A stretch of DNA of 64,000 nt from Caldilinea sp. CFX5 (GTDB lineage Bacteria > Chloroflexota > Anaerolineae > Caldilineales > Caldilineaceae), in assembly GCA_021405325.1 (NCBI GenBank), contig QWII01000006.1, positions 186,001 through 250,000 of the forward strand. Direction: 5' to 3'. Shown here piece by piece: positions 52,422 to 60,847 of this stretch (the stretch's first letter is position 1; the number at the start of each line of letters is the position of its first letter). The position numbers were made by a program, and so were the translations under genes. Below the pieces are notes generated by a model that saw nothing but the letters and a program-made list of their open reading frames with translations, made no database searches and was not told the DNA's origin.

Positions 52422-52474
52422 CTGCGCGAGTCCGTGACTCGCCCCAGCCAGTTGCGAGTAACGGACTCGCGCAG
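52422..52474. repeat. Inverted repeat, TGCGCGAGTCCGTGACTCG family, copy 2
   Basis: Arms 52422-52442 and 52454-52474 pair with one mismatch. Arms and loop match the element at 44503-44559, so the two are copies. It follows the candidate RNA terminator. Confidence 0.78.
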
Positions 52475-52579
52475 GGCGAAAGTTATTTTTCAGTGGTTAC
52501 TGGGGTTATCTCCGCATCGGGGCCACCAACCTCCAACAGCCCTGTCAGCCTAAAGCAAATTTTGTTATGAATTGGGGGA

Positions 52580-52608
52580 TTGACAAATTGGATAATATTT
52601 AATATACT
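52580..52608 (+). promoter_or_regulatory. Consensus sigma-70-type promoter for the PadR operon
   Basis: TTGACA (52580-52585) and TATACT (52603-52608) with 17 nt between, in AT-rich DNA, 38 nt before the PadR start. PadR proteins often bind over their own promoter; the AT-rich stretch around tttaatatactaac is a plausible operator. Confidence 0.85.
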
Positions 52609-52645
52609 AACCATAGTTATTACAAACTGCCATTTTTAATTACTT

Positions 52646-53188
52646 ATGAGTCTCAAACATGTTTTGCTCGCCTTGTTGGCGGAAGAGCCAAGTCATGGCT
52701 ACGAATTGAAAAAACGGTACGACGACGCTTTGGGCGCGCTCTGGCCGGTGCAGCAAGCGCAGATCTACAACAACCTGCGTTTGTTGGAAAAGGGCGGCGA
52801 AATCGTCCTGGAGACGCGCGTCGAGCAGGAGAATCTGCCCGACCAGAAGTTGTATAGCGTGACTCCCACCGGCGCCACCGAACTGGCCGAATGGCTCGAT
52901 GCGCCCGTGCCAAGCAGCCGCCAGTTGAAAGATGACCTGTACCTCAAGGTTTCAACGCTGGCCAATGTCTTACGACGCACCGACCAACTGGGCGATCTGC
53001 TCTGGCGCCAGCGGACGGTCTACTTGCAACATTTACGCGAGTTGGAACATGCCTTAAGTGAGGCCGAACGACGGGGCGATGCCGTCACCGCCAGTCTGCT
53101 CGATGGCGCCATCTTACACGCCGAAGCCGACCTGACCTGGCTCGACCGGATTGAGGAGCGTTTACTCAAAACCGGAGGCCAGCCATGA
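52646..53188 (+). CDS. PadR-family transcriptional regulator
   Basis: 180 residues. The PadR winged helix is complete at the N-terminus: LKHVLLALLAEEPSHGYELKKRYDDALGALWPVQQAQIYNNLRLLEKGGEIV, with the wing KLYSVTPTGATELAEWL. A C-terminal coiled coil (LRELEHALSEAERRGDAVTASLL) makes the dimer. PadR repressors typically control the adjacent transporter and are released by a ligand. It heads the operon from a consensus promoter and overlaps the permease gene by 4 nt. Confidence 0.9.
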   Translation: MSLKHVLLALLAEEPSHGYELKKRYDDALGALWPVQQAQIYNNLRLLEKGGEIVLETRVEQENLPDQKLYSVTPTGATELAEWLDAPVPSSRQLKDDLYLKVSTLANVLRRTDQLGDLLWRQRTVYLQHLRELEHALSEAERRGDAVTASLLDGAILHAEADLTWLDRIEERLLKTGGQP

Positions 53189-54522
53189 ACGGAGTACGAC
53201 GAATCGGTCGGTTGGCGCCGGCTTACCTGCGCACCGTCGCCCGCCGCGAATGGCAGTTGGCGTTGTTAGCCGTGATTGGGCTGGCGCCGGGCGTGGCGGC
53301 ATTGGTGGCCTGGCTCAACCTGGCGGTCGCCTTGTCGGCAACCACAGAGCGCACACCGCTGGCCGGTTGGCTGCTGCCGGGGTGGCTCTTTCAATGGTTG
53401 GGCGCCGCCGGCGTCTTAACCGGCGCCGGCCTGGTCACGCTCTTGATCGGCTGTTTGGGGTTGACCAACGCCTATCTTGCCAGTATCGAACGGCGCACAC
53501 CGGAATTGACCCTCTTGCGAAACTTGGGGTTGCGACGGCGAGAGTTGTGGTTGTTTTTGGCTGGCGAGGCGTTGGCGGCTGGTTTACTGGGCAGTGGCGT
53601 AGGTATTGTGTTGGGGCTGCTGCTCAGTTGGCTGAGTTGGCCCTCTGCCGCCGCTTATTTTGCCCTGGCGCCGACCTACACCCTTGCCCCGCAAGCACTG
53701 ATCACCGCCTTGGGGGCCGGGTTGGGGGCGACGCTACTCTTTATGCACACGGCTGTAAGACTGGGACGATTTAATGCCGGCCATCAGCACCGCCCCACGC
53801 CGCCAACGGGAGCGGCAGGGCAGCGACGGGATGAACTGAGTTCATTATTAGGCGCGCTCTACGCCGGTCTGTTGACCTGGCTGGTTGGCTTTGCCATTTT
53901 GCCTGCATCAGCGGCGTTGGTGTTAGGGGGGCTGGCGGAACTCTTTGCCCTCTTGTTAACCGGCGGCGGCTGGCTGCTCACCCGTCTCTACCAACGACTA
54001 CCACGTTCCGTAGCGCAACCACTCTGGTCGTTGGCGATTCAAGGGTTAGCACGGCATCCCAACCAGACCGCCGGCATGACCCTCGCTCTGACCACTGGCG
54101 CTTATGCCGTGGGGATGGCGGGACTGAGTTGGTTAGCTTCCGCCGGGCAGGTACGCTTTCCCTTTTGGGTGGCGCTGCTAGTGTTGATCGCCGGCGCAAC
54201 GCTGGTCTTCACCGTGGCGGCATTGGCAACTTGGGAGCGCCGCAAAACTTTTGCCATGTTACAAGCGCTCGGCGCCCATCGCTTGCACTGCTGGCAGTTG
54301 ATCCTGGTGGAATATGGGATTGTGGCGCTCGGCGGTGGGGCAATGGGGGCGCTCATGGCCTTTGCCACCTGGTTGATCGCCGGTCAACCAGGCAATGGGT
54401 GGGCGGCGATTGGCTGGCTCCTGGTTGATCTGCTGGGAGCGTTGGGATCGGCCTGGGTCGGCGCGGCGCCGGTGTTGTGGATGGTGGCGCGGCAGCCGGT
54501 GGGCGCGGCGGTGCGGGGATGA
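53185..54522 (+). CDS. FtsX-like ABC transporter permease
   Basis: 445 residues with about eight hydrophobic segments in two halves. The first half has the segments WQLALLAVIGLAPGVAALVAW and LVTLLIGCLGLTNAYLASIERRTPELTLLRNLGLRRRELW, the usual FtsX/MacB cytoplasmic motif after a helix. A second similar motif (TFAMLQALGAHRLHCWQLILVEYGIVALGGGAMGALM) is near the end. Such permeases work with a LolD/MacB-type ATPase, encoded at 56727 in the same operon. No large extracytoplasmic domain is seen. The role may be export or mechanotransmission of a compound linked to PadR (inference). Confidence 0.78.
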   Translation: MNGVRRIGRLAPAYLRTVARREWQLALLAVIGLAPGVAALVAWLNLAVALSATTERTPLAGWLLPGWLFQWLGAAGVLTGAGLVTLLIGCLGLTNAYLASIERRTPELTLLRNLGLRRRELWLFLAGEALAAGLLGSGVGIVLGLLLSWLSWPSAAAYFALAPTYTLAPQALITALGAGLGATLLFMHTAVRLGRFNAGHQHRPTPPTGAAGQRRDELSSLLGALYAGLLTWLVGFAILPASAALVLGGLAELFALLLTGGGWLLTRLYQRLPRSVAQPLWSLAIQGLARHPNQTAGMTLALTTGAYAVGMAGLSWLASAGQVRFPFWVALLVLIAGATLVFTVAALATWERRKTFAMLQALGAHRLHCWQLILVEYGIVALGGGAMGALMAFATWLIAGQPGNGWAAIGWLLVDLLGALGSAWVGAAPVLWMVARQPVGAAVRG

Positions 54523-54572
54523 CAAGGTGACAAGGTGACAAGGTAATATAGCGAGTGGATGGGGAGGATCAG

Positions 54573-55088
54573 ATGGTACGCTATTTATATACAATGACAG
54601 CAGTGGGGTTGGCGATCTTTTACGGGGCGGTGGTGGTGACAGGGAATGCGTTGTTGCGGCTGCTGGGCGGAGTGGAGATTGAGTGGGCGACGCGGCAGGC
54701 ATTGGCGACGGGGTTGGGGGTGATTGTAGTGGCGGGGCCGCTCTGGTGGTTGCATTGGCGGGGGTTGCGCTGGCAATTGACGCAGATGTTGACGCCGGCG
54801 GCGCAGCAACAGTACCGCACCTATCTTGGCATTGTGGCGGGGTTGGCGATCTTTGCCGTCTTTCTTAGCGCCGGCGCCAGTGTGACAGTCTTTATGCGAT
54901 TGGCCTTGGATCTGTTGCCGGATGCCGATGCCGGTTGGGCGCAAGGGTTGCCCTGGATGGTGGCGATGGTGGCGGCGACGGTGGTGTGGTGGCTGCACTG
55001 GCAACCCTTTGTCAGTCAAGGTGCCGTTGGCCTGAATGCTAGACAACAGCACAGGCATACAGTCGCTATGCGTGGCGCCAACGGCTGA
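54573..55088 (+). CDS. Integral membrane protein (DUF5671-like)
   Basis: 171 residues from the ATG at 54573, with GGGGAGGATC upstream. Four hydrophobic segments are visible (LYTMTAVGLAIFYGAVVVTG, LGVIVVAGPLWWLHWRG, TYLGIVAGLAIFAVFLSAG, LPWMVAMVAATVVWWLHW). The repeated W-W-L-H-W after helices 2 and 4 suggests a duplicated two-helix unit, resembling the DUF5671 family. Three tgacaagg direct repeats precede it. Function unknown. Confidence 0.65.
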   Translation: MVRYLYTMTAVGLAIFYGAVVVTGNALLRLLGGVEIEWATRQALATGLGVIVVAGPLWWLHWRGLRWQLTQMLTPAAQQQYRTYLGIVAGLAIFAVFLSAGASVTVFMRLALDLLPDADAGWAQGLPWMVAMVAATVVWWLHWQPFVSQGAVGLNARQQHRHTVAMRGANG

Positions 55089-55106
55089 GATAAGGGGCAA
55101 TTTGCG

Positions 55107-55736
55107 ATGAACGAACTGTCTGCCCAACCCTATGGCGATAACAGCGGTATGCGTCAGTTCTATCTGATGCGGCCAACCACCGTGACGATTACGCACTTCT
55201 TGCAGGAGCAAGCGACGCAACCGTTCGCCTATCCTGCCGTGGGCGCGACCCAAACGACGCCGCCGGTCGGCTATGTGGTTGACCACAATCGTGTGCAACT
55301 GGGCAGTGGCGTGACCTGTTATCAACAAGCGTGCGCCGCGCTACAACGCTGGGAGATGTTCAACCTGGGCTGGTTGCACCTCTGTTGGCCGACAACCCCG
55401 GTGGCGACTGGCGCGACGGTGGGTGTGTTGGCCCATGTCTTCGTCTTTCACATTCTCAACGCCTGTCGGATTGTCTATACCATCAACGAAGCGACCACCG
55501 ACTACACCCGCTTTGGCTTTGCCTATGGCACCCTGCCGGGCCACATCGAACAGGGGGAAGAGCGTTTTCTGATCGAGTGGCGTCATGCTGATGATAGCGT
55601 CTGGTATGACATTCTGGCTTTCTCACAGCCACGCCATTGGTTGGTTCGGCTTGGGTATCCGGTCGCGCGTCACTTTCAAAAGCGCTTTAGCCGCGACTCC
55701 AAAGCGGCGATGGGGAGGGCGGTCAATGAACAGTAA
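55107..55736 (+). CDS. DUF1990 (UPF0548) family protein
   Basis: 209 residues. RVQLGSGVTCYQQACAALQRWEMFNLGWLHL and FGFAYGTLPGHIEQGEERFLIEWRHADDSVWYDILAFSQPRHWLVRLGYPVARHFQKRFSRDS are the two conserved blocks of the DUF1990/UPF0548 family, found in actinobacteria, firmicutes and plants without a known activity. It commonly adjoins YndJ-like genes, as here: the next start is inside this gene's last codons. Confidence 0.82.
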   Translation: MNELSAQPYGDNSGMRQFYLMRPTTVTITHFLQEQATQPFAYPAVGATQTTPPVGYVVDHNRVQLGSGVTCYQQACAALQRWEMFNLGWLHLCWPTTPVATGATVGVLAHVFVFHILNACRIVYTINEATTDYTRFGFAYGTLPGHIEQGEERFLIEWRHADDSVWYDILAFSQPRHWLVRLGYPVARHFQKRFSRDSKAAMGRAVNEQ

Positions 55737-56727
55737 AGTAACCGGGGGCCAGTGGTCTCTGTACAGCGCTGGTGGCGGTCTTTTGATTTGGCTACTCTAC
55801 CTGTTGCTGGATCGGGCGTATGACTGGAACTATGTCACCACGGTAGAACGGCTGTTACTGCTGGCCGTCTTGGTCTTTACGCCACTGGCGCTGACCTTGA
55901 TCCAGCGCTGGCATGAGGATGATAAGGTCAGTATCCCCTTCTGGTGGGCGTGTCGTTTGCAGCCGGTCGCGGCAACTTTGGTGGCATTGGCGTTTTTGCA
56001 ACCAACTGGCGTTTGGGCTGGGCTTTTGAGTGTACTGTGGCTCTTTTGCACAGCGCTCATTGCATTGGTCGGTTTGACCGGGTGGCAAACAACAGCCGGA
56101 CGACTGCCGGTTTATGAACTGGTGCTGCGCGGCGGGATGCTCTACCTGCCGGTTGGCGCGGGTTGGCTACTGTTGAGCCGCTTTGGGGCAAGACCGCTGG
56201 CCTTTCCCGCGGTCATTGTGTTGCTGACCGGCGTCCATTTTCACTATACCGGCTTTGCTGTTCCGGTGATCACCGCCATGACCGGGCGTTTTCTGGCGAA
56301 AAACAAACTCACCGTGCGCGCTTATCCGTGGCTGGCCGGGGCGATTGTCGTTGCCATGCCGTTGATTGCTGCCGGGATTACCGTTTCGCCGTGGCTTGAG
56401 GTGGTCGGTGTCGTGTTGCTCTTTACGGCTATTGTCGGTCTGGCCGGCGTCATCGGCTTTGTGGTGTTGCCGCAAGTAGCCGCGCCGCTTCCCCGCTTCT
56501 TTTTGGCCGTGGCGGCGGTGGCAATGGTGGTGGCCATTACACCGGCGTTGCTTTATGGCATTGGCGAATTTACCGATCAGAGCTTGATTACGATCCCACG
56601 GATGGTACAGCTTCACGGCTTGACTAACGCCTTTGGCTTTGTCGCTTGTGGCTTACTCGGCTGGTTGCTGGTGGAGCGTACAGCCGCCAAGCAAGTCGTT
56701 CAACCGTTTATTCAAGTGGAGGCATGA
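55726..56727 (+). CDS. YndJ-like integral membrane protein
   Basis: 333 residues from the ATG at 55726 (GGGGAGGGCGG upstream), overlapping the DUF1990 gene by 11 nt. About nine membrane segments. The run FPAVIVLLTGVHFHYTGFAVPVITAMTGR and VQLHGLTNAFGFVACGLLGW, with paired His residues, is typical of the YndJ family known next to DUF1990 in Bacillus. Function unknown. The two His-rich segments could hold a metal or heme (inference). Confidence 0.8.
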   Translation: MNSKVTGGQWSLYSAGGGLLIWLLYLLLDRAYDWNYVTTVERLLLLAVLVFTPLALTLIQRWHEDDKVSIPFWWACRLQPVAATLVALAFLQPTGVWAGLLSVLWLFCTALIALVGLTGWQTTAGRLPVYELVLRGGMLYLPVGAGWLLLSRFGARPLAFPAVIVLLTGVHFHYTGFAVPVITAMTGRFLAKNKLTVRAYPWLAGAIVVAMPLIAAGITVSPWLEVVGVVLLFTAIVGLAGVIGFVVLPQVAAPLPRFFLAVAAVAMVVAITPALLYGIGEFTDQSLITIPRMVQLHGLTNAFGFVACGLLGWLLVERTAAKQVVQPFIQVEA

Positions 56728-57464
56728 TGGACAAGCAAGTTGCCTTAGCGCAAATCACCAATGGGGCGAAACAGCATTCGTCGAGTGGTGGCGCCGTACA
56801 GGCGTTACAAGGCGTGAGCCTGACCATCTACCCTGGCGAATTGGTGGCGCTGGTGGGGCCGACGGGGAGCGGGAAAACCTCGTTGCTGATGCTGCTGGCG
56901 GGCTTAGAAGAGCCGGATGCCGGTACGGTAACGCTCCTGGGCCAATCCTTGCATGACCTCAGCAATGACGGGGTCACAGACTTGCGGAGTCAGGCGGTGG
57001 GCTTTATCTATCAGAACTACAATCTCTTTCCCGGCTTCACTGTGCGGGAAAATATCGGGTTGCCGCTGCGGCTGATGTTGCGGCCACCCTTTGACGCTGA
57101 CCAGCGGGCCGATGAACTGCTGGCCGCTTTCAATGTAACGGCGTTGGCCCAACGTTATCCCAACGAACTCTCCGGTGGACAGCAGCAGTTGGTAGCCGTG
57201 GCGCGCGCGTTGGCGGCCAAACCGCCGCTGATCCTGGCCGATGAACCGACCGCCAATCTTGACAGCAATGCTGCTCGCCAAATCGTCGCTCGTCTACGCG
57301 CCCTGGCCGATAGCGGGGAGCATGGCGTGCTGCTGGCAACCCATGATCTGCGCACCGCCAGTCAAGCCGACCGGGTGTTGACCTTGCGTGATGGACAGAT
57401 TATCAAAGAAACCGTCTTGCAGCCAGGGCGGTCAAGTCGTGAGGTATTAGCCGAGTTGGCATAA
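56727..57464 (+). CDS. ABC transporter ATPase (LolD/MacB type)
   Basis: 245 residues from the second ATG at 56727, which has better spacing from GGAGG than the ATG at 56724. Walker A is GPTGSGKTSLLMLLAGLEEPD, the Q-loop is IYQNYNLFPGFTV, the signature is LSGGQQQLVAVARALA, Walker B is ILADEPTANLDS and the switch His is in LLATHDLRTA. It is the partner of the FtsX-like permease at 53185. The start overlaps the YndJ stop codon. Confidence 0.88.
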   Translation: MDKQVALAQITNGAKQHSSSGGAVQALQGVSLTIYPGELVALVGPTGSGKTSLLMLLAGLEEPDAGTVTLLGQSLHDLSNDGVTDLRSQAVGFIYQNYNLFPGFTVRENIGLPLRLMLRPPFDADQRADELLAAFNVTALAQRYPNELSGGQQQLVAVARALAAKPPLILADEPTANLDSNAARQIVARLRALADSGEHGVLLATHDLRTASQADRVLTLRDGQIIKETVLQPGRSSREVLAELA

Positions 57465-57480
57465 CACACACGAGTAACCA

Positions 57481-58095
57481 ATGACGGAACTTCATTTACT
57501 TTGGCACAAAATCATCTACGGCCTTGCCTTTTGCCTCTTTGGTGGCAGTAGCGTCTGGCTGGCGTGGCAAATCGCGAGTGGACGTCTGCTCAACCGCCAC
57601 CAACGAAGTTTTGTGATCGGTGCGCTGACCGGCCTGACGGCGGCAACGATGTATGTCTGTATTTGGCTGGCGGTCAGCACCTTTCGCTTGTTGACTGAGA
57701 GTGGGGGGTACACGGATCTGCGCGAAATGGTGCAAGTGCTGGTCGCCTTTTCCCTAAATGCCATTTGGTTTGGCCTGTTGCCAGCCATGTTGTTCGGCGG
57801 GGTGACAGGGGTGATCATTCGGTCAATCCTGGTGCGGCATAAAGCGGCGGCATCTGATTACCGGGCTGCCGCAATTGGCTTTGTTGTCTGCCTGGGCTTA
57901 GGGTTGCTTTGGCATCTCGCGCTGGCTTTGCTCTCCATCTATCTTTCTGATACAGGCAATCCCTTTGCCTATACGCCTTTGTTCTATCTGTTATTCATTG
58001 GCCTACCGGTGCTAATTTATCTGGTCGTTGGCGCACGCATGAGCGTTGTCGCCAATCAAGCCATTTGTAAAGACAGGGCTGTGGCCGCTTTATGA
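57481..58095 (+). CDS. Integral membrane protein of unknown family
   Basis: 204 residues with about five hydrophobic segments (IIYGLAFCLFGGSSVWLAW, ALTGLTAATMYVCIWLAV, LNAIWFGLLPAMLFGGVTGVI, AIGFVVCLGLGLLWHLALALL, LFYLLFIGLPVLIYLVVG). No family is recognised. It is 16 nt after the ABC ATPase gene and is probably the last member of the PadR operon. Its end overlaps by 6 nt the end of the convergent oxidoreductase gene. Confidence 0.7.
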   Translation: MTELHLLWHKIIYGLAFCLFGGSSVWLAWQIASGRLLNRHQRSFVIGALTGLTAATMYVCIWLAVSTFRLLTESGGYTDLREMVQVLVAFSLNAIWFGLLPAMLFGGVTGVIIRSILVRHKAAASDYRAAAIGFVVCLGLGLLWHLALALLSIYLSDTGNPFAYTPLFYLLFIGLPVLIYLVVGARMSVVANQAICKDRAVAAL

Positions 58096-59409
58096 TTTGA
58101 TCGTCACCACCCGCCCCTCTTCCATCGCCCGGTCAGCGCAGAAGCCAATGAGATGACCGTTGACCGAGTCGGCCAGCGTTGTCGTCGCGATCGACGGCTG
58201 TTCACCGCGCACCAACCGCACAAAATCGGCCATGAGCCGCAGATCGCCGCCGCCGTGGCCGCCAAAGGAGCCGGTCATGTCGCCGCCAATGCTGAGATCG
58301 ACCACTTCCTCGGCGTACTCATGACTGGGTCGGGTGTCAAAACGGCGGATGACAAAGCGACTCTCCTCTAAATTGCCTTGAATTTCGCCGGTCGTACCAA
58401 CCAGATGGAGCGACCGTGACGGTTTGGCTGCGCCGCCCACCATATTGAGCGTTGCCGTAGCGCCATCGGCAAATTCAATGGCGACCGACTGATGATCCAC
58501 CACATCGTTGTCACATTTCCAGACACAGCGCCCGTAGGGATTGTCGCTTTGGAGCCATTCCGCCTTTTCGGCCAGGGTTAACTCGGTGTAATGTTTGGTC
58601 GGCAAGTTGGCCGGCTTGACCTCCTGCTGGAGCGCATCCCACACATAAAAGGCCCAGCGGTCGGGGTGGTCGAGATAATGTTTGCGCGCCGAGTAGAGAC
58701 AATCAATCTCAATCGGGCAATCGACCAGACAGCGCGTCCCGGCGCCGGCGGGCGCACGTTCGGGGCGGAATTGATAGTTGCTACCAAAGCTGGCAACCCG
58801 CACCGGCGCCACGCCGCTCTTCATCCAGGTGATCAAATCCAGATCATGGCAACATTTCGCCATCAACATGGGTGAGAAGCACTTGCGTTTGCTGTTCCAC
58901 TTGCCCCGCACAAAACCGACCGCCATGTGGTGATAGGAGACATGTTCGACGGCCTGGATGTTGATCAAATCGCCGATCACGCCGTCGATCACCTGCTGGC
59001 GGATGGCGCGATAGAAGGGGGCGAAGCGCAAGACATGACAGATGGCAACTTTGCGGTTATACCGTTCGGCGGCTTCCGCCAAAGCCCACATCTCGGTTTC
59101 GTTGGTGGCAAAGGGTTTTTCCAGCAACAGATCATAGCCGGCGGCCAAGAGCGGCAGCGAGGTCGCCACATGCTGGTGGTCCATCGTGCCGTTGATGGCA
59201 AAATCGGCCAGCTTGGGGTGTGCGGCCAATTCCTCCGCTGCGGTGAAACAGTGTGTTGACGGCAGATCGTATAAATCCGCCACCAATTGGCGCCGCGGGG
59301 CGATGGGGTCAGCGACGGCGACAATGCGCAATTCGTCGGGGTATTCCTGGGCATAAGAAGCGTAGGTCAAGGCGCGATGACCGGCGCCGATAATCACAGC
59401 CGTCAACAT
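58090..59409 (-). CDS. Gfo/Idh/MocA family oxidoreductase (copy 7)
   Basis: 439 residues, the longest copy here. AVIIGAGHRALTYASYAQEYP is the dinucleotide fold, YDLLLEKPFATNETEMW has the EKP motif, and MLMAKCCHDLDLITWMKSG carries the catalytic His region. An insertion around RPERAPAGAGTRCLVDCPIEIDCLYSARKHYLDHP has a Cys cluster. This Cys-rich insertion is seen in a subgroup of long Gfo/Idh/MocA proteins. It lies 5 nt after the P450 gene on the same strand, so the two act from one mRNA. Confidence 0.85.
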   Translation of the reverse strand: MLTAVIIGAGHRALTYASYAQEYPDELRIVAVADPIAPRRQLVADLYDLPSTHCFTAAEELAAHPKLADFAINGTMDHQHVATSLPLLAAGYDLLLEKPFATNETEMWALAEAAERYNRKVAICHVLRFAPFYRAIRQQVIDGVIGDLINIQAVEHVSYHHMAVGFVRGKWNSKRKCFSPMLMAKCCHDLDLITWMKSGVAPVRVASFGSNYQFRPERAPAGAGTRCLVDCPIEIDCLYSARKHYLDHPDRWAFYVWDALQQEVKPANLPTKHYTELTLAEKAEWLQSDNPYGRCVWKCDNDVVDHQSVAIEFADGATATLNMVGGAAKPSRSLHLVGTTGEIQGNLEESRFVIRRFDTRPSHEYAEEVVDLSIGGDMTGSFGGHGGGDLRLMADFVRLVRGEQPSIATTTLADSVNGHLIGFCADRAMEEGRVVTIKS

Positions 59410-59414
59410 ACTGG

Positions 59415-60761
59415 TTATGTTCCTATTCGTTGGTGGACGACCATCGGTAGGCCATCCTTGGGGCGGGTATTAAAGCGGAAGATCGGGGCAAAGGTATAAT
59501 CGGGGGCCACGGTCAGGCGGTGGCGTTGTAAAATCGTCGCCAGGTTGACCTTGAGTTGCAACAGCGCAAAGGCGTTGCCCAGACAGACGCGCGGGCCGGT
59601 GACAAAGGGGAGGTAGGCCTGTTTGTGGATCGCTTCCCGGCGTTCAGCGTTAAAGCGCCCCGGGTCGAACTGCTCTGGGTTGGCAAAATAAGTCGGGTGG
59701 CGGTGGAGTGTCCACGGCGCCACCAGCACGGTCTGATTTTTGGGGATCGCATAGTCGCCCAATTGAATGGTATCAATCGTCTGGCGCGCGACCACGGTAG
59801 TCACGGGCAGCAGCCGCATCGACTCTTTGATCACCATCTCCAGATAAGGCAAATTCGCCAGGTCGTCGAGTGTTACCTGGCGCCCGGCGAGAACTTGATC
59901 GAGTTCGGCAACAAGGCGGGTTTCGACGGCCGGATGTTGGGCGATCAGGTACAACGTGAAGGCCAGCGTGTTGCCGGTCACTTCGTAGCCGGCGGCAAAA
60001 AGATTATTGATCTCGTTGCGCACTTGATGATCAGTGAGGATGCCGCTCTGGTCGGCTTGTTGCGCCAGCAGCAGCATCGACAGTACATCGCCCTTGTCCT
60101 CTCCCGTGGCGCGCCGCTCTTCGATGATGGGTTGGAGCATGGCATCGGCCACGCCAATCAGCCGTTTCATCTCCCGATTGCGCGGGGTCGGCAACCAGCC
60201 GGGGATGGGAATCGGGGAGGCGATGTGTTGGTTGAACAACTCGATAAAGCGGATGATCGCCTGGCCGGCTTCGTGGCCGCGCAGATCGACGTTAAAGAGC
60301 GCCTTGGTGGTGATGCCCAGCGTCAAGTCCATCATTTGTTGGGGGATGTCGATGGTTTGGCCCGGTTGCCAGATTGCCAGCAGTTGCGCCGTATGATCGG
60401 CCATGATGGCAGCGTAGGCGTTGACGCGCTGGGTGTGAAAGGCCGGTTGTTGCGCCGCCCGCAAGACCCGCCACGTTTCCCCGTCGCTGGTAAAGAGATT
60501 TTCGCCAAAGAGCGCCCGCGCCGCCTGTTTGACGCCAAAGGGTTTTCGGCATTTGTGCGCCTGGGTCACCAACACCTCGCGCACGGCATCGGGCTGGTTG
60601 ATAAAATAGGCCGAGGCCAACCCCAGATTGATCCGCAACAGATCGCCCTGACGGGCCAGATGTTCCAGGTAAGCGATCAGGTTGGTGCGCATGTCGCGCA
60701 GATGAGCAAAGGGCGAGTTGCCGGTTTGCGCCCTGGCAAGGGGCATTGGGTGGGCCATCAT
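59415..60761 (-). CDS. Cytochrome P450
   Basis: 448 residues. The heme-ligand loop is PFVTGPRVCLGNAFAL (C393). The I-helix motif is FAAGYEVTGNTLAF, where the usual (A/G)Gx(D/E)T reads AGYEVT with a Val before the Thr. The K-helix ExxR is in VIKESMRLLP. The N-terminus has no membrane anchor, so the protein is soluble. It uses an unknown electron donor, not encoded nearby. It lies 86 nt after a heterodimeric ABC exporter and before copy 7, so it may oxidise an exported product (inference). AGGAAGC precedes the ATG at 60761. Confidence 0.9.
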   Translation of the reverse strand: MMAHPMPLARAQTGNSPFAHLRDMRTNLIAYLEHLARQGDLLRINLGLASAYFINQPDAVREVLVTQAHKCRKPFGVKQAARALFGENLFTSDGETWRVLRAAQQPAFHTQRVNAYAAIMADHTAQLLAIWQPGQTIDIPQQMMDLTLGITTKALFNVDLRGHEAGQAIIRFIELFNQHIASPIPIPGWLPTPRNREMKRLIGVADAMLQPIIEERRATGEDKGDVLSMLLLAQQADQSGILTDHQVRNEINNLFAAGYEVTGNTLAFTLYLIAQHPAVETRLVAELDQVLAGRQVTLDDLANLPYLEMVIKESMRLLPVTTVVARQTIDTIQLGDYAIPKNQTVLVAPWTLHRHPTYFANPEQFDPGRFNAERREAIHKQAYLPFVTGPRVCLGNAFALLQLKVNLATILQRHRLTVAPDYTFAPIFRFNTRPKDGLPMVVHQRIGT

Positions 60762-60847
60762 GCTTGCTTCCTATCAAAGGTACAATATTTCCCGCCGCTA
60801 TTGTACCCGATCCGAAGCACTTTTACATCTTTGCCTGCTGCCCTACA

